A model generated the notes under the pieces. That model did no database searches. It was not told the DNA's origin and saw only the letters and a program-made list of their open reading frames with translations. Made by a program: the position numbers and the translations under genes. Of a DNA stretch of 6,770 nucleotides, positions 1 to 4,905 are shown piece by piece; position 1 is the first letter of the stretch; each line of letters starts with the position of its first letter. This DNA is from Actinomycetales bacterium (GTDB lineage: Bacteria; Actinomycetota; Actinomycetes; Actinomycetales; Beutenbergiaceae), in contig JAENWO010000133.1 of the NCBI GenBank assembly GCA_016649925.1, positions 1-6,770 of the forward strand, read 5' to 3'.

Positions 1-90
1 GGTGAGACCGGCGTGCGGGCCGACGTCGTGGGTGAGACCGGCGTGCGGGCCGACGTCGTGGGTGAGACCGGCGTGCGGGCCGACGTCGTG
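1..90 (+). repeat. Three perfect 30-bp tandem repeats inside tdk
   Basis: Positions 1-30, 31-60 and 61-90 are identical. Each unit is 30 bp, starts ggtgagaccggcg and ends gacgtcgtg. The unit is a multiple of three and encodes GETGVRADVV in the tdk frame, so copy-number change would leave the frame open. The array touches the left edge, so the true copy number may exceed three. It ends at 90, just before the codons GYEVLC that lead into the zinc ligands. No mismatch between copies suggests recent expansion or an assembly effect. Confidence 0.97.
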
Positions 91-219
91 GGCTACGAGG
101 TGCTGTGCCGGCGCCACCACATGCGCCGGATGACGGCCGCGTCCGCGCGAGCCGTCAGCCCCTCCCCGGACACGCTGCCGCTGGACCTCGACGCGTGGGC
201 GGTACCGCCCCGGCGCTAG
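1..219 (+). CDS. tdk: Thymidine kinase, C-terminal end (5' part outside window)
   Basis: Thymidine kinase phosphorylates thymidine to dTMP with ATP in the cytoplasm (pyrimidine salvage). Only the last 72 codons are present; frame 1 is open from the left edge to a TAG at 217-219. After three copies of the decapeptide GETGVRADVV comes GYEVLCRRHHMRRMTA, which resembles the C-terminal end of type II thymidine kinases. There a CxxH pair (here C-R-R-H, about positions 109-120) supplies the last two ligands of the structural zinc; the first two cysteines would lie left of the window. The tail SPDTLPLDLD also looks like actinobacterial Tdk tails as I remember them. The gene converges on sepH with a 25-bp gap. 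The odd feature is the repeat just before the zinc ligands. The assignment rests on a short segment; ATP and thymidine sites cannot be seen. Confidence 0.72.
   Translation, partial: GETGVRADVVGETGVRADVVGETGVRADVVGYEVLCRRHHMRRMTAASARAVSPSPDTLPLDLDAWAVPPRR
197..210. repeat. 14-bp perfect palindrome at the end of tdk
   Basis: GGGCGGTACCGCCC reads the same on both strands and lies seven bases before the tdk stop codon. As RNA it could form a five-pair GC stem with a GUAC loop. No T-run follows on either side, so it is not a convincing intrinsic terminator, though it sits at a convergent tdk/sepH junction where one would be expected. Confidence 0.4.
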
Positions 220-244
220 TGGCTCGTCACACGCCGGTCAGCAA

Positions 245-1297
245 TCAGTCGTTCTTCGCGCCGAAGACGATCTCGTCCCAGCTCGGCACGCTTGTCCGCC
301 GGTGGCGTTTTGGCGCCTTGCGGGCCTTGCCCGACGGTCCCTCGGGCTCGGGGTCAGGATCGGCCAGGTGCGGCGGGATCGGCACCACGCCGGCGTCGAG
401 CGCCTCCTCCGGGTGGGAAGCGGCGGGATGGGCCGGCGGCGGGTCCTCCCAGAGCATGGGTTCCTTCACGGCCTCCGCGGCGAGCGCGTCGTCGTCGATC
501 TCGACCCGTTGGCGCACGCCCCGGGAGGCGTTCAGCTCGTCCAGCAGGGCCTCGGTGTCCGACGGCGTCCCCTCCGCAGGTCCGCGAACCTCCTCGTGCT
601 CCGGCCCGGCGAACGGCCGGGAGTCGCGGATGACGGCGTCGACGGCGCTCAGGGAGGGCGCGATGTCGGCGTCCGTCTCGACGTCGTACAGCCGGGCGGC
701 GCGCACCGAGGACAGGTGCCGGCGGGGGCCGGCGCGACCGAGCTCGGTCTCGGAGAGCCAGCGGCTCTCGTCGTCCAGGGCGGTCAGGGTGCGGGAGGCG
801 AGATCCACCTGCCACGCCGCCTCCCGCTCACGGTCCCCAGCCACGAACCGGGCGACGACCTCCCACGGCTCGCCCCCACGGCGTCGGGCGTCCCAGGTCA
901 CGGACTCGGCGTCGACGCCGCGGGCGGCGAGCCGGTCGATCACGAGGTCACCGAGCTCGGGGGAGCCGGCGTCGCGGCCGATCGTGATCAAGCGGGCGCG
1001 CTGGGCGACGTGCGTGCGCTCCGCGACGACCGGGCCCTCGTACCGGCGGACCTGCTCGATCGGCAGACCGGAATCCTGGGCGACGTCCTCGGCAGAGGCA
1101 CCGGCGCGGATCAGCACCTGGATGTCGCGGGGTCGGATCGCCGAGTCCACGCGGAGCTTCTCCAGCTGCGGGCGGTCGCGTCGGACCGCAGCGCGCAGCG
1201 CCTCGTCGATCGCCAGACGGTGCCGTTCGCCGTCGGGTCCGATCAGAATGAGGTTCTCCCCATCCGCGTGGATCCCGACCAGTTCTAGGTCAACCAT
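245..1297 (-). CDS. sepH: SepH, FtsZ-regulating cell division protein (DUF3071)
   Basis: SepH is an actinobacterial division protein that binds FtsZ and promotes its assembly at division sites (known from Streptomyces and Mycobacterium). The 350-residue product has the expected plan. An N-terminal DUF3071 domain (about 1-165) includes a helix-turn-helix-like segment near residues 54-88 (AIRPRDIQVLI..AEDVAQDSGLPIEQVRRYEG). A long acidic and proline-rich linker follows (about 200-325), then the conserved C-terminal motif RRTSVPSWDEIVFGAK near 334-348. Its length fits the family. The ATG at 1297-1295 is preceded by GGAGG four bases upstream on the minus strand, which fixes the start. It converges with tdk and is divergent from the decayed suhB-like gene. 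No clear promoter was recognised. The long plus-strand frame over this gene is a high-GC shadow. Confidence 0.95.
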   Translation of the reverse strand: MVDLELVGIHADGENLILIGPDGERHRLAIDEALRAAVRRDRPQLEKLRVDSAIRPRDIQVLIRAGASAEDVAQDSGLPIEQVRRYEGPVVAERTHVAQRARLITIGRDAGSPELGDLVIDRLAARGVDAESVTWDARRRGGEPWEVVARFVAGDREREAAWQVDLASRTLTALDDESRWLSETELGRAGPRRHLSSVRAARLYDVETDADIAPSLSAVDAVIRDSRPFAGPEHEEVRGPAEGTPSDTEALLDELNASRGVRQRVEIDDDALAAEAVKEPMLWEDPPPAHPAASHPEEALDAGVVPIPPHLADPDPEPEGPSGKARKAPKRHRRTSVPSWDEIVFGAKND

Positions 1298-1444
1298 GAC
1301 ACCTCCGTACCTTCGCTCACGCCCGAGCCTGCCAGCCCCTAGGGTGAGAACCCTGGATTACGGACGGTGTGGCGGCAGATGGAGCGCGCGCAGACCCCCA
1401 GCGCACACCATCGCCGCCTCGGACGCAAGCACGAGAGGACCACA

Positions 1445-1666
1445 GTCACCTCCCAAGACCCGGATGCGACCACGATCACCGAGCTGGTGGACCTCGCCGC
1501 GCGCGGTCCGGGCTGCGGGCGAGGTGGCCCTCGCCGACGCGCTGGTCGGCACCGGGTTCGGGTACACGTCCGTCGTGGCCGGTCCGCCCAGCTCGTGGCC
1601 GAGCTCGTGGCCGAGATCTCGCGCACCCCTCGGGAGTCGGACGAGGGTGGTCCGCACGACGGGTGA
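1445..1666 (+). pseudogene. Relic of an inositol monophosphatase family gene (suhB-like)
   Basis: Inositol monophosphatases hydrolyse inositol-1-phosphate or related sugar phosphates using Mg2+. This stretch looks like a collapsed copy. From 1445 one frame reads VTSQDPDATTITELVDLAARG, like an N-terminus of this family, after GAGAGG at a ribosome-site distance, but the first codon is GTC rather than GTG. Around the CG run at 1498-1505 homology moves to the next frame and reads VRAAGEVALADALVGTGFGY (1506-1565), resembling the mid-protein ALVGTGFGY motif of actinobacterial members. After TAC at 1563 it returns to the first frame (VRRGRSAQLVAELVAEI); restoring one base would give GFGYD. A TGA ends it at 1664-1666. 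The metal-binding motifs (such as DPxDGT and WDxAAG) are absent and roughly 600 bp of a normal gene are missing. suhB-like genes occur beside this locus in relatives. Functional loss looks certain if the family call is right; the family call is an inference from short motifs. Confidence 0.6.
1592..1615 (+). repeat. 12-bp tandem duplication in the relic gene
   Basis: CTCGTGGCCGAG occurs twice in direct succession (1592-1603 and 1604-1615), encoding LVAE-LVAE in the relic frame. It may mark a slippage or deletion junction in the decayed gene. Confidence 0.8.
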
Positions 1667-1727
1667 ACCGGCCCGCGAGGGACGGGAGTGCATTTCTCGC
1701 CGAGATGATGGACAATCCCTTCGCCAC

Positions 1728-1753
1728 GGGAACATTTCGGCGCCAAGAGCGTT
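1728..1753 (+). promoter_or_regulatory. Candidate ECF-sigma promoter (SigR/SigH/SigE type) for DUF4193
   Basis: GGGAAC at 1728-1733 and CGTT at 1750-1753 resemble the -35 GGAA(T/C) and -10 (C)GTT elements of actinobacterial stress ECF sigma factors. GGAAC and GTT are 17 bases apart, within the usual 15-18. Transcription would start near 1760, leaving a leader of about 40 nt before the ATG at 1799. No better housekeeping promoter was seen between 1667 and 1798. This is pattern matching only. Confidence 0.5.
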
Positions 1754-1798
1754 GTAGGTGCGACCACCCCACTAGAGAAACCGGAGCGCTTGCCCACT

Positions 1799-2098
1799 AT
1801 GGCGACCGACTACGACGCACCGCGCAAGACCGACGAGGATTTGAGCGAGGACTCCCTCGAGGAGCTGAAGGCGCGGCGGGCCGAGAAGAACTCGGGTGCC
1901 GTCGACGAGGACGAGACCGAAGCGGCCGAAGGATTCGAGCTGCCCGGTGCCGATCTCAGCGGCGAGGAGCTCTCCGTCCGCGTCTTGCCCCGTCAGGCCG
2001 ACGAGTTCACCTGTTCCCGTTGCTTCCTCGTGCACCACCGCAGCCAGCTGGCCTACGAGGAGAGCGGTCAGCCCGTCTGCTCGGAGTGCGCGGCCTGA
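1799..2098 (+). CDS. DUF4193 family zinc-ribbon-like protein
   Basis: This is a small conserved actinobacterial protein of unknown function, 99 residues. It matches my memory of the mycobacterial homologue Rv2699c almost throughout: MATDYDAPRKTDEDLSEDS at the start, ELKARR, then ELPGADLSGEELSVRVLP, then a C-terminal CSRC...CSEC pair of CxxC motifs (residues about 76-97) that probably binds zinc. The N-terminal half is strongly acidic. The ATG at 1799 is chosen because the family begins M-x-TDYDAPR. The GGAG at 1783-1786 is 12 bases away, which is long; a TTG at 1790 is closer but would add three non-conserved residues. The 3' end overlaps the convergent DUF3093 gene by 31 bp. It probably has its own promoter (see 1728-1753). 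The function is unknown; the CxxC pair suggests a nucleic acid or protein partner, but this is not shown. Confidence 0.93.
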   Translation: MATDYDAPRKTDEDLSEDSLEELKARRAEKNSGAVDEDETEAAEGFELPGADLSGEELSVRVLPRQADEFTCSRCFLVHHRSQLAYEESGQPVCSECAA

Positions 2099-2544
2099 GC
2101 ACCTCTCTCCACCAGGGCGTCCGCCAGTTCGTGTGGGCGCCTGGTGGAGAGCACCCAGTACGGCGTCGGGTCGTGGGGGTCCTGCAGGTGCACGCGCACA
2201 GCGGTGGGGACCCACGCCCGGTGGAGCACGAACGCCCGGGCGTCCAGGCCGGGCCCCATCGCCTCACGCACCTGTTCGCGCTCGAGGACGTCGACCGTCC
2301 CCACCACCTCCAGCGGCAACCGGGCGCGCCCGGCCCGGAGCTCGCCGTCGGCCACGGCCAGGGTGGGAGTGAGCCGGTACAGGACCACGGCGGTGGTCAC
2401 CGCCACCACGAGACCGATCACGAGCGCCGACGTGCGGTGCACCGGCAGGAACGAGATGAACGCCATCAGCCCCACGCCGGGTGCGAGCGCCCACACCGCG
2501 AGCGAGGGGTTCAGGCGCTCCGTGAACCGGGTCTGGTTGGTCAT
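2068..2544 (-). CDS. DUF3093 family small membrane protein
   Basis: This is a conserved actinobacterial protein of unknown function, 158 residues. Two hydrophobic segments near the N-terminus (about 15-35 and 39-58) should form a membrane hairpin. A soluble C-terminal domain follows, with the family-like stretch HRAWVPTAVRVHLQDPHDPTPYW and then VLSTRRPHELADAL. The start is the ATG at 2544-2542 (MTNQTRFTERL). Upstream in-frame codons would run into the dut gene on the other strand and have no family look. There is no strong ribosome site; only a weak GGCAGG lies upstream. The gene is divergent from dut (63-bp gap) and its 3' end runs 31 bp into DUF4193 on the opposite strand. The homologue Rv2698 sits in the same place in Mycobacterium. 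Confidence 0.9.
   Translation of the reverse strand: MTNQTRFTERLNPSLAVWALAPGVGLMAFISFLPVHRTSALVIGLVVAVTTAVVLYRLTPTLAVADGELRAGRARLPLEVVGTVDVLEREQVREAMGPGLDARAFVLHRAWVPTAVRVHLQDPHDPTPYWVLSTRRPHELADALVERGAQAAHSEQTG
2105..2151. terminator. 12-bp inverted repeat at the DUF4193/DUF3093 junction, possible terminator
   Basis: CTCTCCACCAGG (2105-2116) is the exact reverse complement of CCTGGTGGAGAG (2140-2151), with a 23-nt loop. It starts six bases after the DUF4193 stop and lies wholly inside the 3' part of the DUF3093 coding sequence. The stem is strong, but no T-run follows in either direction, so it may be a Rho-assisted or T-less terminator, an mRNA 3'-end stabiliser, or both. The repeat is plainly visible; the role is inferred. 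Confidence 0.5.
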
Positions 2545-2595
2545 GGGAGGAGCCTGCCACGGTTCGGGCCCCGGTCCGGCCCCGCTCGAGGCAAG

Positions 2596-2601
2596 TAGGC
2601 T
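2596..2601 (+). promoter_or_regulatory. -10 element for leaderless dut transcript
   Basis: TAGGCT fits the actinobacterial -10 pattern TANNNT and ends exactly six bases before the GTG start of dut at 2608. Transcription would start at the G of GTG, giving a leaderless mRNA. No purine-rich ribosome site precedes the GTG, which agrees. No good -35 hexamer is seen. Confidence 0.55.
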
Positions 2602-2607
2602 CGTGCC

Positions 2608-3099
2608 GTGACCCGTACGTACCCAGCCGACGTGGACCAGGTGGACATCCTCCTCCAGCGGCTCGACCCAGACCTGCCCGCGCCCAGCTACGCCCACCCG
2701 GGTGACGCGGGGCTCGACCTGCTCGCCCGCGAGGACGTCACGCTGGAACCCGGGCAGCGGCACGCCGTGCCCACCGGCATCGCGATCGCGCTCCCCGACG
2801 GGTACGCCGCCTTCGTGCATCCCCGGTCCGGTCTGGCGGCGAAACACGGCATCACGACGCTGAACGCACCCGGAACCGTGGACGCCGGTTACCGCGGGGA
2901 GATCAAGGTCATCCTCGTCAACACCGACCGCGAGCAGAGTGTCTCGCTCTCCCGCGGGGACCGCATCGCCCAGCTGGTCGTGCAACAGGTCTCGCGCGCG
3001 CAGCTCGTGGAGGTGGAGCGGCTGCCGGGAAGCGACCGCGGAGACGGCGGGTTCGGCTCCACCGGGGGCTGGTCCGTCGCGGAAGGAGCACAACGATGA
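2608..3099 (+). CDS. dut: Deoxyuridine 5'-triphosphate nucleotidohydrolase (dUTPase)
   Basis: Dut hydrolyses dUTP to dUMP and pyrophosphate, which keeps uracil out of DNA and feeds dTMP synthesis. It acts in the cytoplasm as a homotrimer. The 163-residue product shows all five trimeric dUTPase motifs: I, HPGDAGLDLLA (30-40); II, PRSGLAAKHG (72-81); III, GTVDAGYRGEIK (89-100), with the catalytic Asp at 92; IV, GDRIAQLVV (117-125); and V, RGDGGFGSTGG (144-154), whose Phe149 should stack on the uracil. The length is normal for actinobacteria. The GTG start at 2608 fits the position of a -10 box for a leaderless transcript. It is the first gene of a four-gene operon, and its TGA overlaps the DUF3710 start by ATGA. 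tdk at the left end of the window also feeds the thymidylate pool. Confidence 0.98.
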   Translation: MTRTYPADVDQVDILLQRLDPDLPAPSYAHPGDAGLDLLAREDVTLEPGQRHAVPTGIAIALPDGYAAFVHPRSGLAAKHGITTLNAPGTVDAGYRGEIKVILVNTDREQSVSLSRGDRIAQLVVQQVSRAQLVEVERLPGSDRGDGGFGSTGGWSVAEGAQR

Positions 3100-3818
3100 G
3101 TCTGTTCCGGCGGAGGAAGAACGAGGACGACGTCGCCGTCGACCTCGGCGACGGCGACGGCGACGAGCTCGTGACGGACGAGGAGGGCGACGACGACGGC
3201 GGCGGCCGCGGACCCTGGGACGTCGAGGACGAACCCGAGCTGGGCGGACGGATCGACCTGGGTGCCGTCCGGGTCCCCGCCCGACGCGGCATGGCTGTGC
3301 GGATGGAGCTGGAGAAGACGACCCGGCGGGTGGTGGCCGTGAACGTCGCACTGGAGAGTTCGGCCCTGCAGATCCAGGCGTTCGCAGCCCCGCGCACCGA
3401 GGGACTGTGGGACGACCTGCGGGGGGAGATCGCCGAGTCGATCGGCAAGCAGGGCGGTTCGGTCGACGAGCGCACCGGACCGTTCGGCCCCGAGCTGCTC
3501 GCGCGGCTGCCCGTCCGCACGCCGGACGGCCGCAGCGGTCACCGTCCGGCCCGCTTCCTCGGCGTCGACGGGCCGCGCTGGTTCCTGCGGGGCGTCCTGA
3601 CCGGCAAGGCCGCCGTCGAGCCGGAGGAGGCCGTCGTGATGGAGGCGGTCTTCGCCGACGTCGTGGTGGTGCGTGGTTCCGAGGCGCGAGCGCCGCGGGA
3701 CCTGCTCACCCTGCACCTGCCCGGGAAGCCCGGCGAGGTGGTGCCGGAGACGGGGGCCCCGCGTCCCGACCTGGACGTCCTGCGGCCCCGCGGTCCCGAG
3801 ATCACCGAGGTGCGATGA
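3096..3818 (+). CDS. DUF3710 domain protein
   Basis: This is a conserved actinobacterial protein of unknown function, 240 residues. A short basic start (MSLFRRRKN) is followed by a very acidic, low-complexity stretch (about 10-50; runs of Asp and Gly from GACGGC-type codon repeats at 3151-3205). The folded domain begins near GPWDVEDEPELGGRIDLGAV (39-58) and contains LQIQAFAAPRTEGLWDDLR (91-109) and RFLGVDGPRWFLRGV (153-167), which I recognise as family features. There are no membrane segments or signal peptide. AAGGAG at 3083-3088, seven bases before the ATG, fixes the start. The ATGA overlap with dut and another with the next gene suggest coupled translation. The homologue is in the same place after dut in Mycobacterium (Rv2696c). 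The role is unknown; constant linkage to dut and an OB-fold protein hints at nucleic acid metabolism. Confidence 0.92.
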   Translation: MSLFRRRKNEDDVAVDLGDGDGDELVTDEEGDDDGGGRGPWDVEDEPELGGRIDLGAVRVPARRGMAVRMELEKTTRRVVAVNVALESSALQIQAFAAPRTEGLWDDLRGEIAESIGKQGGSVDERTGPFGPELLARLPVRTPDGRSGHRPARFLGVDGPRWFLRGVLTGKAAVEPEEAVVMEAVFADVVVVRGSEARAPRDLLTLHLPGKPGEVVPETGAPRPDLDVLRPRGPEITEVR

Positions 3819-4192
3819 CCTGGCGTGAGAAGCTGGACGAGCTCTTCGCGTCCCAGGCCGAGATCGAGGCGGTCGACGAGCGCGAGGAGGCCCTGCGACG
3901 GGGCACCGGGCCGGTCGAGGGGTGCAGCCCCCGCCGCCGGGCCCTCGTCTCCGGTGTCCTGCGCTCGGTCACGTACCGCCCCGCCGAGACCGCCCCTGCG
4001 CTCGTCGCGGAGCTCTACGACGGCTCGGGCAGCCTGGACCTCATCTGGCTCGGTCGCCGGACGATCGCCGGCATCGAGCCCGGCCGCCGGATCGTGGTCG
4101 AGGGCATGGTGTGCGAGGCCGACGTCGGTCGGTCCCATCGTGTCATGTACAACCCCAGCTACCGCCTCCTCGCCCCGGCGGCGCCTCGATGA
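3815..4192 (+). CDS. OB-fold nucleic acid-binding domain protein
   Basis: This 125-residue protein begins with an acidic helical part (MTWREKLDELFASQAEIEAVDEREE; about 1-28). An OB-fold-like barrel follows (about 44-119): SGVLRSVTYRP, then ALVAELYDGSGSLDLIWLGRRTI, IEPGRRIVVEGMV and the YNPSYRLL end. The order of strands and the D-G-S-G-x-L-x-L-x-W-L-G pattern resemble RecG/DUF2156-type wedge OB domains in actinobacterial proteins such as Rv2694c. It is likely to bind single-stranded nucleic acid, but this is inferred from the fold. The start ATG at 3815 overlaps the previous stop as ATGA and is preceded by GAGG four bases upstream. The stop overlaps the next gene in the same way. A much longer frame upstream is only a shadow of DUF3710 and dut. 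Confidence 0.88.
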   Translation: MTWREKLDELFASQAEIEAVDEREEALRRGTGPVEGCSPRRRALVSGVLRSVTYRPAETAPALVAELYDGSGSLDLIWLGRRTIAGIEPGRRIVVEGMVCEADVGRSHRVMYNPSYRLLAPAAPR

Positions 4193-4905
4193 GCGCGCCG
4201 GACGGAGGCCCGACGGCGGGCGGATCGGATTCGGCCGAGACCCTCGCCCCTCCCGCGCGGGGGATGCGCCAGCTCGGGGAGGGCGAGTTCGACCTCGCCG
4301 CCTCCGTCGGTGGCGTACGAGGGCTGGTGGAGTCCACCGCGCCGGGCCTGGTGTTCGTCGTCGTGTTCGTCGCGACCCGCTCGCTGCAGCCGGCGCTGAT
4401 CGCCTCCGTCGGCGTCGCGATCGTAGCGACCCTCGCCCGGCTCGTGGCTCGAACCCCGGTGACTCAGGCGCTCGGCGGGCTCCTCGGCGTGGCGATCGGC
4501 GCGATCTGGGCCGCGCGCTCGGGTCAGGCGGAGAACTACTTCGCGTGGGGCCTGTACGTCAACGCCGCCATGGCGCTCGGTGTGGCAGCCTCGGTCCTGG
4601 CTCGCTGGCCGGTGGTCGGGGTGATCGTGTCCTCGCTGTTCGGCAAGGACTTCTCGTGGCGGCGCCACGCACCGCTCCGCCGCCGGTACTCAGCGGCGTC
4701 GTGGCTGTGGGTGGGTGCCTTCGTGCTGCGGCTCGCCGTGCAGGTGCCGCTCTACCTCAACGCCGAGGCGAGCTGGCTCGGTACCGCGCGGCTCGTCATG
4801 GGGGTGCCGCTGTGGGCCTTCGTGCTGTGGATCACGTGGTTGGTCGCGAGTCCTCGAGCAACTGCTGCACTTCAGCCAGATCCGCCGCATCCTCCGACGA
4901 CATGA
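4189..4905 (+). CDS. DUF3159 family integral membrane protein
   Basis: This is a conserved actinobacterial membrane protein of unknown function, 238 residues. After a polar N-terminus (1-40) comes the family motif GGVRGLVESTAPGLVFVVVF (41-60), which begins a membrane segment. Further hydrophobic stretches lie near 66-86, 93-109, 122-138, 141-152, 171-192 and 200-220. Other recognisable parts are AENYFAWGLYVNAA (114-127), RRRYSAASWLWVGAFVLRLAVQ (164-185) and LGTARLVMGVPLWAFVLW (197-214). The ATG at 4189 overlaps the preceding stop (ATGA), which fixes it as the last gene of the dut operon. The final 24 codons overlap the 3' end of ceoC on the other strand. The tail after residue 220 (SPRATAALQPDPPHPPTT) looks non-conserved and may be a by-product of that overlap. 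The transported substrate, if any, is unknown. Confidence 0.92.
   Translation: MSAPDGGPTAGGSDSAETLAPPARGMRQLGEGEFDLAASVGGVRGLVESTAPGLVFVVVFVATRSLQPALIASVGVAIVATLARLVARTPVTQALGGLLGVAIGAIWAARSGQAENYFAWGLYVNAAMALGVAASVLARWPVVGVIVSSLFGKDFSWRRHAPLRRRYSAASWLWVGAFVLRLAVQVPLYLNAEASWLGTARLVMGVPLWAFVLWITWLVASPRATAALQPDPPHPPTT

Noticed and set aside
1..90. CRISPR array or intergenic satellite
   Set aside because: The units are contiguous with no spacers and are in the tdk reading frame, so this is a coding tandem repeat.
1340..1354. TAGGGT and the AGGGT/ACCCT inverted repeat as a promoter or operator between sepH and the relic
   Set aside because: TAGGGT fits a -10 pattern but has no -35 partner, and a five-pair inverted repeat is expected by chance in GC-rich DNA. 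The 147-bp gap 1298-1444 otherwise shows nothing I can name.
105..1757. A 550-codon open frame on the plus strand across sepH
   Set aside because: It is antisense to a clear sepH gene, rich in Ser/Arg/Ala as expected for a high-GC shadow frame. Its only family-like piece is at 1506-1565, which belongs to the suhB-like relic.
2561..2590. GC-rich stem (GGGCC...GGCCC) between DUF3093 and dut as a regulatory hairpin
   Set aside because: The stem is five pairs in a very GC-rich run and is not placed like a terminator or attenuator for either divergent gene.
2068..3351. A 427-codon minus-strand frame extending DUF3093 upstream through dut
   Set aside because: Residues before MTNQTRF are antisense to dut and DUF3710 and have no family look; the family start is at 2544.
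2939..4192. A 417-codon plus-strand frame ending with the OB-fold protein
   Set aside because: The part before 3815 is Arg/Gly-rich and overlaps dut and DUF3710 in another frame. The ATGA overlap and GAGG site set the real start at 3815.
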